From Aureimonas sp. AU4 (GTDB lineage Bacteria; Pseudomonadota; Alphaproteobacteria; Rhizobiales; Rhizobiaceae), in assembly GCF_001463765.1 (NCBI RefSeq), contig NZ_BBWK01000004.1, positions 1 to 64,000 on the forward strand: a DNA stretch of 64,000 nt. The letters are read 5' to 3'. The notes beneath the pieces were generated by a model. The model saw nothing but the letters and a program-made list of their open reading frames with translations. It searched no databases and was not told where the DNA came from. Positions 17,503 to 28,673 of the stretch are shown one piece after another. The first letter of the stretch is position 1. Each line of letters begins with the position of its first letter. The translations under genes and the position numbers were made by a program.

Positions 17503-19062
17503 TCAGCGCACCTCCATCCGCAGCGTCCGCTCCACGATGCGCGAAAAGGCCTGAAGGCGAGCCTCCGGTCGCTCGCCCACCAGACCGGCTAGATCGCGCG
17601 GGATTGCGAGCGTGAAACCGCCGCGCGGGTCGTGGACCCAGCGCAGGCGGCCGAGCACACCCGGCATCGCAGCGGTGAGGAGGTAGGTCACGCGGAAGAG
17701 CGAGGCCAGGACGCGCGCCAGATGCAGCGAGCGCGTGTCGATCGCCTGACCCAGAATGTTCAGCGCCACCGGATCGAACTCGCCCTCGTATCGATAGTAG
17801 TTGGCGAGCCCGAGATAGGCGCGGCCCGCATGATCGACGGCGGGAAAGTTCGCGTTGACGATGATCGACATGCTCTGGCGACCGCGATAGTCTGGGTGCG
17901 CGCGCCAGGAGATGTCCGTGAGAAGGCAGGCCGCGCGCCTGAGGCGCGCCTCGTCCAGCGTCTCTGCGATGCCCAGGGTCGTGAACGTCCGGTTCGTCCA
18001 CTCCACCAGTTCCTCATTGTGACGCGGCGAGCGCGAGCGCAGGATCGAAAGCTCGTGCGCCGCCTCGATCAGCGGGTCCTTGGCCTTCTCCTCGTCCGAC
18101 AGGCGCGAGTGGAGGTAACCCTCCCGCACGCCGTAGGCCGACAGGACGATCTCGGACGGCTTGAGATGCTGGATGACCGCCTGCATGGCGACGGCACCGA
18201 AGGCCAAAAGCTGCCGGCGGGAACGCGAGACCGCAGAGATGCCCGGCAGCTTGTCGGGGTCGCTCTTCACGACCGCCGCCAGAAAGTCCGACGCTTCCGC
18301 CGCCTTCACCGTATAGCCGTGCATCACGTGGAGCGGGTATCCCGTCTGCTCCATGTGCAATCGGAAGAGGTTGCGCCAGGTTCCTCCCACGGCGAAGAAG
18401 GGGCGGCCGGCGGCGAGCGGGCCGAAGCCCGAGGCGACCACGTGGCTGTCGGCGATGGCCCGGGCCTTGGCCGGATCGTTGCCGGACAGGTCCTGCAGCC
18501 GCAGCCCGCCGAGCGGCATGGTGATGCCCTGCCCGATTGCGCCGTTGCTGATCTCGACAATCTCGAGGCTGCCGCCGCCGAGATCTCCCGCAAAGCCGCT
18601 CGGCGCATGGAAGCCCGCCATCACGCCCTCGGCCGCAAAGCGCGCCTCGTCGGCGCCGGACAGGATCGTGATCGGGCAGCCGATCGCCTCTTCCGCCGCC
18701 CGGATGAAGTCGGGACCGTTGGTCGCCTCGCGGGCGGCGGCGGTCGCGATCGGATGCACCTCGCCGACGCCCGACTGGCGACACAGGACGCGAAAACGCG
18801 TCAGCGCGCCGATGGCGCTCGCCACCGCCTTGTCGTCGAGGCGATTGGTCTGCGCGAGGCCCCGGCCGAGGCCGCTCAGCACCTTTTCGTTGAAGAGGAT
18901 GGTGGGCGCCCGGCTGTTGCCCTCGTAGATGACGAGGCGCACCGAGTTCGAGCCGATATCCACCACCGCGACCGGAACCCGGTCGCGGATTCGCCCCTGG
19001 GCGTCTGCGTCAATCGAAGCGGGAATGCTCGGCACGCTGTCGGGCGATGAGCTTTGGTGCAT
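17503..19062 (-). CDS. ppx: Exopolyphosphatase (Ppx/GppA family)
   Basis: The 519-residue protein is an ASKHA-fold Ppx/GppA phosphatase. The phosphate-1 loop is DIGSNS (35-40), the phosphate-2 loop is GDLGGGS (159-165), and an HD-like helical C-terminal domain follows from about residue 320. It hydrolyses terminal phosphates of polyphosphate or pppGpp. Its ATG lies 53 bases inside the end of ppk in another frame; no good ribosome binding site is seen, which suggests coupling to ppk translation. GTG 19035 is an alternative start. The pairing with ppk supports the polyphosphate role. Confidence 0.9.
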   Translation of the reverse strand: MHQSSSPDSVPSIPASIDADAQGRIRDRVPVAVVDIGSNSVRLVIYEGNSRAPTILFNEKVLSGLGRGLAQTNRLDDKAVASAIGALTRFRVLCRQSGVGEVHPIATAAAREATNGPDFIRAAEEAIGCPITILSGADEARFAAEGVMAGFHAPSGFAGDLGGGSLEIVEISNGAIGQGITMPLGGLRLQDLSGNDPAKARAIADSHVVASGFGPLAAGRPFFAVGGTWRNLFRLHMEQTGYPLHVMHGYTVKAAEASDFLAAVVKSDPDKLPGISAVSRSRRQLLAFGAVAMQAVIQHLKPSEIVLSAYGVREGYLHSRLSDEEKAKDPLIEAAHELSILRSRSPRHNEELVEWTNRTFTTLGIAETLDEARLRRAACLLTDISWRAHPDYRGRQSMSIIVNANFPAVDHAGRAYLGLANYYRYEGEFDPVALNILGQAIDTRSLHLARVLASLFRVTYLLTAAMPGVLGRLRWVHDPRGGFTLAIPRDLAGLVGERPEARLQAFSRIVERTLRMEVR

Positions 19063-21373
19063 TCGATTTCAGGGCCTTCCCTCGTCCCGAGAGGCTCGGG
19101 TTGGTCATGAAGTAGCGCTGAGCGTTGAACGGCATCTCCCCTTCCGAGGGGGTGATGCGGCGCGAGGTGCCGTCCGACAGCAACGACCAGCTCTGCTGAT
19201 TGTCGAGAATGTTGGCGAGCATGATCTGCGAGAGCACCTGGCTGTGAACCGTCGGGGTCGTGATGGGCACCATCGTCTCCACCCGGCGATCGAGGTTCCG
19301 CGGCATCATGTCGGCCGAGCCCATGTAGACGAGAGCCTTTTCCGAAGGCAACCCGTGCCCGGCGCCGAAGCAGAAGATGCGGCTATGCTCGAGGAAGCGG
19401 CCGATGATCGACTTGACGCGGATGTTGTCGGACAGGCCCGGCACGCGCGGCTTCAGGCAGCAGATGCCACGCACCACAAGGTCGATCTCGACCCCCGCCT
19501 GGCTCGCCCGGTACAGCGCGTCGATGATCTCGCTGTCGACCAGCGAGTTCATCTTCATCCAGATCTGGCCGGGACGCCCCGCCTTCTCGTGGGCGATCTC
19601 CTCCTCGATGTGCTGGAGGATGCGTCGGCGCAGCGTCAGCGGCGAGACCGCCAGCTTGCGCAGCGTCGAGGGCTCGGCGTAGCCGGTGATGTAGTTGAAG
19701 ATGATCGAGACGTCGTGCGCGATGTCGGGATCGGCCGTGAAGTAGCTGAGGTCCGTGTAGATCTTGGCGGTGATCGGGTGGTAGTTGCCCGTGCCCAGGT
19801 GCACGAACGAGACGAGCTTGCCCTCCTCGCGCCGCACCACGAGGCTCATCTTGGAATGGGTCTTCTTCTCGATGAAGCCGAAGACGACCTGAACGCCGGC
19901 GCGCTCCAGGTCGCGCGCCCACTTGATGTTGGCCTCTTCGTCGAAACGGGCCTTGAGTTCCACCAGCGCCGTCACCGACTTGCCGGCCTCGGCGGCGTCG
20001 ACGAGCGCTCGCACGATCGGCGAGTCATTCGAGGTGCGGTAGAGCGTCTGCTTGATGGCGACGACGTTGGGGTCGAGCGCCGCCTGCCGCAGGAACTGCA
20101 CCACCACGTCGAAGCTCTCGTAAGGGTGGTGGATGACGATGTCCTTCTCGCGGATCGCGGCGAAGCAGTCGCCGTTATGCTCGCGGATGCGCTCGGGAAA
20201 GCGCGGGATGTAGGACGAGAACTTCAGGTCGTCGCGCGGCACGCGGACGATCTGCGAGACGGAATCGAGCGCCAGCATCCCGTCCATGACAGAGACGCGG
20301 TTCTCCGACACGTTGAGTTCGCCGGCCACGAAGTTGCGCAGGCCCTCAGGCATGACGTGGTCGAACTCGATCCGGATGACGCGTCCCCGGCGCCGCCGCT
20401 TCAGAGCCGTCTCGAACAGGCGGACGAGATCCTCCGCCTCCTCCTCGACCTCGATGTCCGAGTCGCGGATGATGCGGAACGTGCCCTGCCCGCGCACGCG
20501 GTAGCCGGGGAAGAGGCGCGAGATGAAGAGCGCGACGACGCTCTCCAGCGGCACGAAGCGAGCCTGGCCCGAATCCGTCACGGGCATCTCGATGAAGCGC
20601 TGCAGCGCGGTCGGCAGGCGCAGAAGCGCGTTCATGCGCTGCGAGTCGCGCTCGCGCTCCAGCGCGAAGGCCATCGAGAAGCCGAGGTTCGGAATGAACG
20701 GGAACGGGTGCGCCGGGTCCACCGAAAGCGGGGTCAGGACCGGGAAGATGGCGTCGTCGAAGTGCTTCTCGAGCCAGGCGCGGTCGTGCTTCTTGAGCTC
20801 GCCCGCGCCCACGATCAGGATGTTCTCGGCCTTCAATGCCTTCACGAGCTCGGCCAGCGAAGCCTGCTGGGCGACCTGCAGCGCCTCCACCTCGGCGAGG
20901 ATGAGGTTCAGTTGCTCCTGCGGCAGGAGGCCGTCGTCGGACCGAATTTCCAGCTTCGCGCGCACCTGGCCCGCAAGGCCAGCGACACGCACCATGAAGA
21001 ACTCGTCGAGATTCCCGGCCGAGATCGAAAGGAAGCGAACGCGCTCGAGCAGCGGATGCGCGGTGTTCTCGGATTCCTCCAGGACGCGTCGGTTGAACTG
21101 CAGCCAGGAGATCTCGCGGTTGACGTAGCGGTCCGGCGGAAGGTCGGGCGCGGCGGGCGGCGCGACCTCCGGCGCAGGCGCGGCCGGCACGGCGCCGATC
21201 GCCTCCATCAGCGGCTGGTCGAGATCGGGCACGGCCTCCGGCAGATCGATGCGGACCGCGAGCTCTCCGTCCGGGGCGATGGTCGCGGGGGCGTCCGCGG
21301 CCGGGGTTTCGGCAGCGCGGCGGCGGCTCGCGGAACGGGCGGGCTTCTTTTCTTCGCTGACGGTCTCGCTCAC
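19010..21373 (-). CDS. ppk: Polyphosphate kinase 1
   Basis: The protein has 787 residues from a GTG start at 21373, chosen because AGGAGG lies 10 bases upstream. Longer in-frame versions would run into hdaA. After an N-terminal Ala/Pro-rich tail of about 80 residues, the PPK1 core begins at [15 protein letters not shown]. The autophosphorylation histidine lies in EKKTHSKM, followed by [10 protein letters not shown]. The C-terminal phospholipase-D-like half has [15 protein letters not shown]. It makes polyphosphate from ATP at the membrane. It is flanked by hdaA upstream and overlaps ppx downstream, the usual Hyphomicrobiales order. Confidence 0.95.
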   Translation of the reverse strand: MSETVSEEKKPARSASRRRAAETPAADAPATIAPDGELAVRIDLPEAVPDLDQPLMEAIGAVPAAPAPEVAPPAAPDLPPDRYVNREISWLQFNRRVLEESENTAHPLLERVRFLSISAGNLDEFFMVRVAGLAGQVRAKLEIRSDDGLLPQEQLNLILAEVEALQVAQQASLAELVKALKAENILIVGAGELKKHDRAWLEKHFDDAIFPVLTPLSVDPAHPFPFIPNLGFSMAFALERERDSQRMNALLRLPTALQRFIEMPVTDSGQARFVPLESVVALFISRLFPGYRVRGQGTFRIIRDSDIEVEEEAEDLVRLFETALKRRRRGRVIRIEFDHVMPEGLRNFVAGELNVSENRVSVMDGMLALDSVSQIVRVPRDDLKFSSYIPRFPERIREHNGDCFAAIREKDIVIHHPYESFDVVVQFLRQAALDPNVVAIKQTLYRTSNDSPIVRALVDAAEAGKSVTALVELKARFDEEANIKWARDLERAGVQVVFGFIEKKTHSKMSLVVRREEGKLVSFVHLGTGNYHPITAKIYTDLSYFTADPDIAHDVSIIFNYITGYAEPSTLRKLAVSPLTLRRRILQHIEEEIAHEKAGRPGQIWMKMNSLVDSEIIDALYRASQAGVEIDLVVRGICCLKPRVPGLSDNIRVKSIIGRFLEHSRIFCFGAGHGLPSEKALVYMGSADMMPRNLDRRVETMVPITTPTVHSQVLSQIMLANILDNQQSWSLLSDGTSRRITPSEGEMPFNAQRYFMTNPSLSGRGKALKSNAPKLIARQRAEHSRFD

Positions 21374-21432
21374 GATCGCATCGCCTCCTGTCTGTCGTGG
21401 TCGCGCGGGACTAGACGACGGACGCGATCCTT

Positions 21433-22113
21433 TCATGACGGCCGGGGACTTTCCACGGACATCTCGTCGAGAACTCGCTTCAGAAGCGGTCGCGACGGCC
21501 GCTCGCGGGCCGCAAGGGTCGCCAGGTCGAGCCGGCGCACAAGTTCGGCGGCGCCGTCCAGCGAGCGATCCATGCGCCGCAGCGCGAAGTCGAGAAGGCG
21601 CGGGTCGAGTTCGAGCTGCCGGTCCGCCGCCAGCTTCATGAGAACGCCGACGAGAAGGTCGTCGTCGGGCGCCGTCATCTCGAGGACGGTCGCCGCCCGC
21701 AGGCGCGACAGGAGATCGGGCGTGCGCAGGCGCAGGGCGGCCGGGCGAACGCGCGAGGTAAGCATGACGAAGCCGTTGCCGAGCCGGGCCGCGTTCACGA
21801 GCGCGAAGAGGTCCTCCTCGGCATAGGGCAGCCGATCGACATCCTCGATCACCACCCCAAAGGGCGGCTCGGGCAGCGCCTCCCCGGGGAGGAAGGGCGC
21901 GGCGCCCGACTGATCCTGCCAGGCGCAGGCGAGGTGCGTCTTGCCGGAGCCCTTGGGTCCGACCACCATCACGACGGGATGGGGCCATTCCGGCCAGGCG
22001 TCCACGGCGCCGACCGCGAAGGCGTTGGCCTCGGACACGACGAGATCGTCGCGGGCGAGCGAGGGCCGGGAGCCGAGATCGAGCGGCAGCTGCTGGGCGC
22101 GGGCTTGGGTCAA
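21433..22113 (-). CDS. hdaA: HdaA, DnaA-like regulatory inactivator of replication initiation
   Basis: The 226-residue protein is a short DnaA-family AAA+ protein lacking the DNA-binding domain. The N-terminus carries a sliding-clamp-binding motif, QLPLDL (8-13). The Walker A motif is GPKGSGKT (52-59), Walker B is VVIED (87-91), and sensor and lid helices follow. Clamp-bound HdaA stimulates ATP hydrolysis by DnaA after initiation, as in Caulobacter. It overlaps the upstream permease gene by 4 bases (ATGA) and lies 59 bases before ppk, probably in one transcript. Confidence 0.92.
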   Translation of the reverse strand: MTQARAQQLPLDLGSRPSLARDDLVVSEANAFAVGAVDAWPEWPHPVVMVVGPKGSGKTHLACAWQDQSGAAPFLPGEALPEPPFGVVIEDVDRLPYAEEDLFALVNAARLGNGFVMLTSRVRPAALRLRTPDLLSRLRAATVLEMTAPDDDLLVGVLMKLAADRQLELDPRLLDFALRRMDRSLDGAAELVRRLDLATLAARERPSRPLLKRVLDEMSVESPRPS

Positions 22114-23282
22114 TCGCGTCGGGGCCCCGGTTCGAGCTGGTTACGCAGGGCGGTCTCGGACCGCTCGCTTTCCAGCGCCCGTCCGGCCGGGGTCACCTCG
22201 AGAGGTCGCCCGTAGTACATTTCGCTACCCATGTATTGATGAATTGCAAACCGTACGAGAACACCCACAGCCGCGGCGGCCGGCACCGCGATCAGAAGGC
22301 CGACGAATCCGAAGATCGCGCCGAAGGCGAAGAGCGCGAACATCAGCCAGACCGGGTGCAGGCCGACCGAGGCGCCGACGAGCTTGGGCTGCAGGATGTT
22401 CCCTTCCACGAACTGCCCCGTGAAGAAGACGCCGAGCGTCGCCGCGACCCAGACCCAGTCGGGCGAGAACTGGACCAGCGCGACGCCGAGCGCGATCACG
22501 AGGCCCACCGCCGAGCCGACATAGGGAATGAAGGAGATGAGCCCCGCGAAGAAGCCGATCAGCAGCCCGAAGTTCAGTCCCACCAGCGTCAGCCCGACGG
22601 CATAGTAGGTGCCGAGGATGAGGCAGACCGACCCCTGCCCGCGCACGAAACCCGCGACCGAGCGGTCGATGTCGCGCGCGAGCCGCCGCACCGTCGTCAC
22701 GTACTGGCGCGGCACCATCGCATCGACCGACGCGATCATCCGGTCCCAGTCGAGCAGGAGATAGAAGGCGACGACCGGCGTGACGACGAAGAGCGACACG
22801 AAGTTCACGAGCGCGAGGCTCGAGGTCCAGAGCGAGGCGACAAAGCCCGTCACGAATCCCGAGAGCTGGCGCACGACGGCCTGGAAATCCTGCTGCAGGG
22901 TCTGCTCGCTTCCCTCCACGAAGCGCGAGAGCGGACCGTTGCGCAGGTCGATCGCGAGCTCCTGCAACCGCCCGAGATACTGTGGCAAGCGCTCGACGAA
23001 ACTAGAGATCTGCCCGCTGATCACGGGTACCAGGATCAGGAGCACAAGGATGAAGATGACGATGAAGGCGACGAGGATCACGATGCTGGCGAGCAGCCGC
23101 GAGAGGCCTCGCCGCTCCAGCCAGTCGGCGATCGGGTCGAGGAAGTAGGCCATCACCATGCCCAGCACGAAGGGCAGGAGGATGCCGCGGAAGATCCAGA
23201 GGCAGACGACCAGAAGTCCGGCCGACAGGCTCCAGAACAGGATCTGGCGCTGGAGGAGTCGGCTGCGGTCTCGGCTCGTCAT
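22110..23282 (-). CDS. AI-2E family permease (PerM-like)
   Basis: The 390-residue membrane protein has about eight helices: two at the N-terminus, a soluble region of about 80 residues (near 95-170), then a C-terminal bundle with [20 protein letters not shown] and VGLHPVWL, hallmarks of the AI-2E/PerM family. The ATG at 23282 has GGAG about 7 bases upstream; an ATG at 23336 is in frame but would add a basic, Pro-rich tail. The substrate is unknown; the AI-2 name is historical. It heads a permease-hdaA-ppk-ppx run and is divergent from purM. Confidence 0.9.
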   Translation of the reverse strand: MTSRDRSRLLQRQILFWSLSAGLLVVCLWIFRGILLPFVLGMVMAYFLDPIADWLERRGLSRLLASIVILVAFIVIFILVLLILVPVISGQISSFVERLPQYLGRLQELAIDLRNGPLSRFVEGSEQTLQQDFQAVVRQLSGFVTGFVASLWTSSLALVNFVSLFVVTPVVAFYLLLDWDRMIASVDAMVPRQYVTTVRRLARDIDRSVAGFVRGQGSVCLILGTYYAVGLTLVGLNFGLLIGFFAGLISFIPYVGSAVGLVIALGVALVQFSPDWVWVAATLGVFFTGQFVEGNILQPKLVGASVGLHPVWLMFALFAFGAIFGFVGLLIAVPAAAAVGVLVRFAIHQYMGSEMYYGRPLEVTPAGRALESERSETALRNQLEPGPRRD

Positions 23283-23448
23283 GCGGGTGCTCCAGCCGCG
23301 ACGCCGCCCGTTCGTCGGGCGCGGGCGTTGCAGCATGCGAGATAGGCAGGGGGGTGCGGGCTGGTCAAGCGCGCGCCCGGATAAGGCTTGCGAGGGGTGA
23401 GCGATCATGCGAACTCGCGATTTCCCTTCGAACCGCGGCGGAGCCGAC

Positions 23449-24519
23449 ATGAGCGCTAGCGACACCAACGGGCTCACCTATGCCGATGCGGGCGTCGATA
23501 TCGATGCCGGAAACGAACTGGTGCGCCGCATCAAGCCGCTTGTGCGCTCGACGCGGCGAGCCGGCGCCGACGGCGAGATCGGGGGGTTCGGCGGGTTGTT
23601 CGACCTGAAGGCCGCCGGCTTCCGGGACCCGGTCCTCGTCGCCGCCAACGACGGCGTCGGCACGAAGCTGCGCGTCGCGATCGATGCGGGGCGGCACGAC
23701 ACGATCGGTATCGACCTCGTCGCCATGTGCGTCAACGACCTCGTGGTCCAGGGCGCCGAGCCCCTGTTCTTCCTCGACTACTTCGCGACCGGAAAGCTCG
23801 ATCCGGCGGAGGGCGAGGCGATCGTGTCGGGCATCGCGGAAGGGTGCCGGCAGGCCGGCTGCGCGCTGATCGGCGGCGAAACGGCCGAGATGCCGGGCCT
23901 CTACGCCGGTCGCGACTACGATCTGGCGGGCTTCGCGGTGGGCGCGGCCGAGCGCGGCGCCTTGCTGCCGTCCGGCGACATCGCATCGGGCGACGTGCTC
24001 CTCGGCCTCGCCTCCTCGGGCCTTCACTCCAACGGCTACTCGCTGGTTCGTCGCATCGTCGAGGCGAGCGGCGCCGCACTGGACGGGCTCGCGCCCTTCG
24101 ACGCGGACGGCACGCTCGGGCAGGTGCTCCTCACGCCGACACGGATCTATGTGCGCTCGCTTCTGCGGGCGATCCGCGAGGAGGCTGGCATCAAGGCGCT
24201 CGCCCACATCACGGGCGGCGGCTTCACCGAGAACATTCCGCGCGTCCTGCCCGAGACGCTGCGCGCCGACATCGATCTGCCGGCGGTGCCGGTCCCGCCG
24301 GTCTTCGGCTGGCTGGCTCGGCAGGGCGGCGTCGCTGAGCGCGAGATGCTGCGCACCTTCAACTGCGGCATTGGCATGGTGGTGGTGGTGAGCGAGGCGA
24401 ATGCCGCGGCGCTCGCTGCCCTCCTCGCGGAAGAAGGCGAGCGGGTCGTGTCGCTCGGCCGCCTCCTGCCTCGCGAGGGCGAGGCGGCGGTCACCTTCAA
24501 CGGCTCCCTCGCGCTGTGA
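23449..24519 (+). CDS. purM: Phosphoribosylformylglycinamidine cyclo-ligase (AIR synthetase)
   Basis: The 356-residue protein catalyses the ATP-dependent ring closure of FGAM to AIR, the fifth step of purine synthesis. The N-terminal block [15 protein letters not shown], the ATP-binding [11 protein letters not shown], the GGETAEMPG loop and [16 protein letters not shown] are all present. ATG 23449 is used because GGAG is 6 bases upstream. The stop overlaps the purN start by 4 bases (GTGA), so the two are coupled. The length matches the family. Confidence 0.96.
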   Translation: MSASDTNGLTYADAGVDIDAGNELVRRIKPLVRSTRRAGADGEIGGFGGLFDLKAAGFRDPVLVAANDGVGTKLRVAIDAGRHDTIGIDLVAMCVNDLVVQGAEPLFFLDYFATGKLDPAEGEAIVSGIAEGCRQAGCALIGGETAEMPGLYAGRDYDLAGFAVGAAERGALLPSGDIASGDVLLGLASSGLHSNGYSLVRRIVEASGAALDGLAPFDADGTLGQVLLTPTRIYVRSLLRAIREEAGIKALAHITGGGFTENIPRVLPETLRADIDLPAVPVPPVFGWLARQGGVAEREMLRTFNCGIGMVVVVSEANAAALAALLAEEGERVVSLGRLLPREGEAAVTFNGSLAL

Positions 24520-25184
24520 GCGCGCGCAAGCGCGTCGCGGTCCTGATCTCGGGTCGCGGCTCCAACATGCGGGCGCTGATCGACGCGGCCGCCGACCCCG
24601 CCTATCCGGCGGAGATCGTGGGCGTCCTGTCGAACCGGCCCGATGCGGGCGGTCTCGCGATGGCGGCAGAGCACGGCATCGGCACGGCGACCGTCAACCA
24701 CCGCGACTTCGGCTCGCGCGAGGCCCACGAGGCGGCGCTGGTCGAGGCGATCGAGCGGTTCCAGCCGGACATCGTATGCCTTGCCGGCTACATGCGTCTT
24801 CTGACAGCCGACTTCACGGAGCGCTACGCCGGGCGGATGATCAACATCCACCCGTCCCTTCTGCCGCTCTTTCCCGGCCTGCACACGCACGAGCGCGCGC
24901 TGGAGGCGGGCATGCGCGTCCACGGCTGCACGGTGCATTTCGTCACGGCCGGCATGGACGAGGGACCTATCATCGCCCAGGCCGCGATCGCGATCGCGCC
25001 GGGCGATACGCCCGAAACGCTGTCGCAGCGGCTTCTCGCCGCCGAGCATCGCCTTTACCCGCACGCCCTGGCGCTCGTCGCGAGCGGCGCGGTTCGCTGG
25101 GCCGAAGGGCGGGCCATCGTGTCCGGCGATGCCGGCGCGAGCATCGCCGAGCCGACCATCCTCGTCTCGCCGCTCCCCGCCTGA
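24516..25184 (+). CDS. purN: Phosphoribosylglycinamide formyltransferase
   Basis: The 222-residue GAR transformylase uses 10-formyl-tetrahydrofolate in the third step of purine synthesis. It starts at GTG within the purM stop. It shows the GxGSNMRAL phosphoribosyl loop, the catalytic region [17 protein letters not shown] (Asn-His), and GMDEGPII holding the catalytic Asp. Its stop faces that of the molybdopterin enzyme gene with 4 bases between. Confidence 0.95.
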   Translation: MSARKRVAVLISGRGSNMRALIDAAADPAYPAEIVGVLSNRPDAGGLAMAAEHGIGTATVNHRDFGSREAHEAALVEAIERFQPDIVCLAGYMRLLTADFTERYAGRMINIHPSLLPLFPGLHTHERALEAGMRVHGCTVHFVTAGMDEGPIIAQAAIAIAPGDTPETLSQRLLAAEHRLYPHALALVASGAVRWAEGRAIVSGDAGASIAEPTILVSPLPA

Positions 25185-25188
25185 CCGC

Positions 25189-27291
25189 TCAGGCCGGACG
25201 CAGCCAGACCCGGTTGTCGTGAAAGGCCGCGCCGCCGAACGGCGCGGTGGGGTCCGCACCGGTCAGGACGTTGATCCCCTCCCCGTTCTCGAACGCGCCG
25301 TTCGGCCAGAGCCCCTCGTGAACGAGGACGCCTGGCTTCATGCCGTCGTCGATCCGCAGCGGGAGCACGACGTCGCCGCGTTGGTTTCCGACGCGGACGC
25401 GCTGATCCGCCGACAGACCCAGCCTTGCGGCATCGTCTGGGTGGCTGCGCAGTTCGGGCCGGCCCTCGCGCTGACGCGATCCGCTCGTCTCGGCGAAGGT
25501 CGAGTTGAGGAACTGGCGCGCCGGCGGGGTGGCGAGGCGGAAGGGGTGGCTTTCGTCGGCCTCCTCGATCAGCGGCGCATGGTCGGGAAAGCTTGGCAGG
25601 TCCACGACCGGGCCGAGCAGTCCCATCGAGAGCGGCGGCCGGTTCGGCGCCGCCATGCCGACCCAGTCCGCACGAAAGCGGAAGCGACCGTCTTTCGTGC
25701 CGAAGCCCTCGAGATAGTGCGCCTCCGGGAAGGGCGGCTGGCGGTCCTCCCAGCGTTCGCGTTCCAGCGCCTCCAGCCCGCGATAGCCCGAGCGCTTGAG
25801 CATGTCGTCGATCAGCTCGCGCTCGGTCAGGCCGAAACCGGGACGATCGGCGACGCCGAGCCGCTTCGCAAGCTGCTCGATCACGAAATGGTTCGTGCGC
25901 ACGGTCTCGGGATGGTCGATGACCTTGGGCCCAAGCAGGACATGGCTCTGCCCGCCGCCCCGGTAGATGTCGTCGTACTCCATCGAGGTGGCGGCCGGCA
26001 GAACGAGGTCGGCAAGCTTTGCCGTGTCGGTCATGAACTGCTCGTGGACGCAGACGAAGAGGTCCTCGCGCATCAGGCCCCGGCGCACGAGGCGCTGCTC
26101 AGGCGCGACGTTGGCGGGGTTGGTGTTCTGCACGAGCATGGCCGTCACCGGCGGACCGCCGGCGAGCGCGCCCGGATCGCCCGTCAGCACCGCGCCGATG
26201 CGCGACTGGTCGAGGTGGCGGATCGTGGGATCTCGATAGGCGTGCCCCTCGATCAGGCTCTTGTCGAAGCCCCAGATGCCGGAGTTCGAGTGGAAGGCGC
26301 CGCCGCCCTCATGCTGCCAGTGGCCGAAGACGGTAGGAACGCTCAGGGCCGCGTGCATGGCGACCGCGCCGTTGCGCTGGCGCGAGAAGCCGTAGCCGAG
26401 GCGGAAGTAACTGCGCGGCGTGCGGCCGAGAAGAGTCGCGAAGCTCTCGATCTCGGCGATGGTGAGACCGGTGATATCAGCCGCCCATTCGGGCCCGCGC
26501 GTCGCGAGGTGCGCCTCGAGCCCCGCCGCGTCGTCGGCGAAGCGCGCGAGATAGGCGCGGTCAGCCGTCCCGTCGCGGAAGGCGACGTGCATGAGCGCGC
26601 AGGCCAGAGCGCCGTCCGTGCCCGGCCGCAGCTTCAGCGCGACATCGGCCTGACGCATCGTCGGATTGTCGTAGATGTCGATCACGACGATCGGCGCACC
26701 GCGCTCCTTTCGGGCGCGCACGGCGTGGGTCATGACGTTGACCTGCGTCGCCACCGCGTTGGTGCCCCAGATGACGACGCAGTCGGACACCGCCATCTCG
26801 CGCGGATCGACCCCGGCAAGCTTGCCGGTGCCCGCCACGAAGCCCGTCCAGGCAAGGTTCGTGCAGATCGAGTCGAACTGATTGGAGTAGCGCTTGGCGT
26901 GCCGCAGACGATGGATGCCGTCGCGCTGCACGAGGCCCATCGTACCGGCGTAGTAGTAGGGCCAGACGGTCTCGGATCCATGCCGTGCCTCGGCTTGAAC
27001 GAAGCGCTCCGCCACGAGGTCCAGCGCCTCGTCCCAGGAGATCGGGCGCCATTCGCCGCCGCCCTTCTCGCCGACCCGCTGCAACGGGTGCATCAGGCGG
27101 TCGGGATGGTGGACCCGCTCGGCATAGCGCGCGACCTTCGCGCAAATGACGCCGGCGGTGTAGCTGTTCTCCTCGGCGCCGCGCACGCGTCCGATGCGCG
27201 AGGGGCCGAGCACCTCGACCTCCAGCGCGCAGGTCGACGGGCAGTCGTGCGGACAGGCCGTGAAGGCCTTGGCGGGGGCGATCTGGTTCAT
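25189..27291 (-). CDS. Molybdopterin oxidoreductase, single-gene, with N-terminal 4Fe-4S cluster
   Basis: The 700-residue protein belongs to the DMSO reductase superfamily. Cys13, Cys17, Cys21 and Cys50 (CX3CX3CX28C) should bind a 4Fe-4S cluster. The Mo-bisMGD binding body follows (PISWDEALDLVAERF, VVIWGTNAVATQVN) and the C-terminal cap domain begins near residue 585. There is no twin-arginine signal, so it is probably cytoplasmic. No electron-transfer or membrane subunit genes are adjacent. The substrate cannot be named. Genes moaD and moaE, needed for its cofactor, are 7.2 kb away. Confidence 0.88.
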   Translation of the reverse strand: MNQIAPAKAFTACPHDCPSTCALEVEVLGPSRIGRVRGAEENSYTAGVICAKVARYAERVHHPDRLMHPLQRVGEKGGGEWRPISWDEALDLVAERFVQAEARHGSETVWPYYYAGTMGLVQRDGIHRLRHAKRYSNQFDSICTNLAWTGFVAGTGKLAGVDPREMAVSDCVVIWGTNAVATQVNVMTHAVRARKERGAPIVVIDIYDNPTMRQADVALKLRPGTDGALACALMHVAFRDGTADRAYLARFADDAAGLEAHLATRGPEWAADITGLTIAEIESFATLLGRTPRSYFRLGYGFSRQRNGAVAMHAALSVPTVFGHWQHEGGGAFHSNSGIWGFDKSLIEGHAYRDPTIRHLDQSRIGAVLTGDPGALAGGPPVTAMLVQNTNPANVAPEQRLVRRGLMREDLFVCVHEQFMTDTAKLADLVLPAATSMEYDDIYRGGGQSHVLLGPKVIDHPETVRTNHFVIEQLAKRLGVADRPGFGLTERELIDDMLKRSGYRGLEALERERWEDRQPPFPEAHYLEGFGTKDGRFRFRADWVGMAAPNRPPLSMGLLGPVVDLPSFPDHAPLIEEADESHPFRLATPPARQFLNSTFAETSGSRQREGRPELRSHPDDAARLGLSADQRVRVGNQRGDVVLPLRIDDGMKPGVLVHEGLWPNGAFENGEGINVLTGADPTAPFGGAAFHDNRVWLRPA

Positions 27292-27354
27292 GCTCCGCCT
27301 ATAGCGAAGCCGGCCATCCGCCGCCCATTCTTTTTGGCGATGCGATCCATCAAC

Positions 27355-27389
27355 GCGGCGGGCGGAAGCGCGAAGCTCCCGCCCGCCGC
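27355..27389 (-). terminator. GC-rich hairpin downstream of the OYE-family gene
   Basis: A perfect 11-bp inverted repeat (27355-27365 and 27379-27389) begins 14 bases beyond the stop codon at 27403. No clear T tract follows on the minus strand, so it could be an mRNA-stabilising or rho-assisted hairpin rather than a classic terminator. Confidence 0.45.
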
Positions 27390-27402
27390 AGGCTCAAGGG
27401 TA

Positions 27403-28515
27403 TCAGGCTGCCTGGCCGTAGCGCGTACGCTCCTCGGGCGAGAGCGCCGGATAGTCCGTGTAGCCGTGCTCGTCGCCGCCGTAGAACGTGTCGTTGTCCC
27501 ACTCGTTAAGGGGGGCTCCGAGCTGCAGACGCGCCGGGAGATCGGGGTTCGAGATGAAGAGCTTGCCGAAGCAGACGAGATCGATCTCGCCCTCGTTGAG
27601 ACGCTTCAGGGCGAGTTCGTAGTCGTACTCGTTGTTGCCCATGTAGGTGCCGCCGAAGCGGGTCCGCAGCGCGTGATAGTCGAAGTGGTCCTTGTCGCGG
27701 TCGCCGCCGGTCTGCCCCTCGATCACGTGCATATAGACGATGCCGCGCTTGGCGATCTCGTCGACATAGGCGTTGAAGAGGCCCTGCTGGTCGCTTTCCG
27801 AGGAACCGCCCATCACCGTGACGGGCGAGATGCGGATGCCGACATGGCCCGCGTCCCATTCCGCGATCACGGCGTCCAGGACTTCGAGCGGGAAGCGCAG
27901 GCGGTTCTCGACCGATCCGCCGTAGCGGTCCGTGCGCTTGTTGGTGCCGTCGCGCAGGAACTGGTCGAGAAGGTAGCCATTCGCCGAGTGGACCTCGACG
28001 CCGTCGAAACCGGCGGCCCGCGCGTTGCGGGTGGCGTGGCGGTAGTCTTCGACGACGCGCGGCAGCTCGCTCTCGTCCAGCGCGCGCGGCTCGACATGCT
28101 CCTTGAAGCCCTCCTCGGTAAAGGCCTTCCCGGACGGCTTCACCGCGGACGGGGCGACCGGCAGGCCGCCGTTCGGCTGGAGGTCGGGATGCGAGATGCG
28201 CCCCACGTGCCAGAGCTGGAGGAAGATCTTGCCGCCTTCCTCGTGCACAGCGTCGGTCACGCGCTTCCAGGCGGCGACCTGCTCGTCGCTGTAGATGCCG
28301 GGCGTCCAGGCGTAGCCGCGACCCTCGACCGAGATGTTGGTCGCCTCGGAGATGATGAGGCCGGCGCCGGCGCGCTGGCGATAGTAGGTGACGTGCATGT
28401 CCTTGGGCACGCCGTCGGAGGTGGCGCGCGAGCGCGTGAGCGGTGCCATCACGGTACGGTTGGAGAGGCGGGTCGGACCCAGGTCGAACGGTTCGAAGAG
28501 CTTCGAGTCGGCCAT
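27403..28515 (-). CDS. Old-yellow-enzyme family NADH:flavin oxidoreductase (NemA-like)
   Basis: The 370-residue FMN-dependent TIM-barrel ene-reductase reduces activated C=C bonds and electrophiles such as N-ethylmaleimide. Seen are APLTRSRA with the FMN-tuning Thr, LWHVGRISHP, the substrate-binding H-x2-N pair in VHSANGYLLDQF, and RYGGSVENR. The ATG at 28515 has AGGAAA about 10 bases upstream; the open frame further upstream shows no start logic. It is divergent from rlmJ. No TetR-type NemR regulator is adjacent. Confidence 0.9.
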   Translation of the reverse strand: MADSKLFEPFDLGPTRLSNRTVMAPLTRSRATSDGVPKDMHVTYYRQRAGAGLIISEATNISVEGRGYAWTPGIYSDEQVAAWKRVTDAVHEEGGKIFLQLWHVGRISHPDLQPNGGLPVAPSAVKPSGKAFTEEGFKEHVEPRALDESELPRVVEDYRHATRNARAAGFDGVEVHSANGYLLDQFLRDGTNKRTDRYGGSVENRLRFPLEVLDAVIAEWDAGHVGIRISPVTVMGGSSESDQQGLFNAYVDEIAKRGIVYMHVIEGQTGGDRDKDHFDYHALRTRFGGTYMGNNEYDYELALKRLNEGEIDLVCFGKLFISNPDLPARLQLGAPLNEWDNDTFYGGDEHGYTDYPALSPEERTRYGQAA

Positions 28516-28673
28516 ATGGAGACGTTTCCTTCGTGATCCTGCTTCGCGGCGACGCGGGAGACGTCGCTCGCGACACGAGACGCGGGATATGGGATGGGGT
28601 TCCGGTTCCCAAAGGGGACAGGACGATTGAACGCTGCGTCGACCGAACGGGTGACGTTTCGAGGACAAGCCTT

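Noticed and set aside
18929-21826. A 965-codon open frame on the plus strand opposite ppk and ppx.
   Set aside because: It is antisense to two well-matched genes, has Arg/Asp/Val-rich low-sense composition and no domain; it is a GC-rich shadow frame.
25129-28536. An open frame of over 1,100 codons on the plus strand.
   Set aside because: It runs antisense to the molybdopterin and OYE-family genes, which show clear catalytic motifs; no motif is seen in the frame itself.
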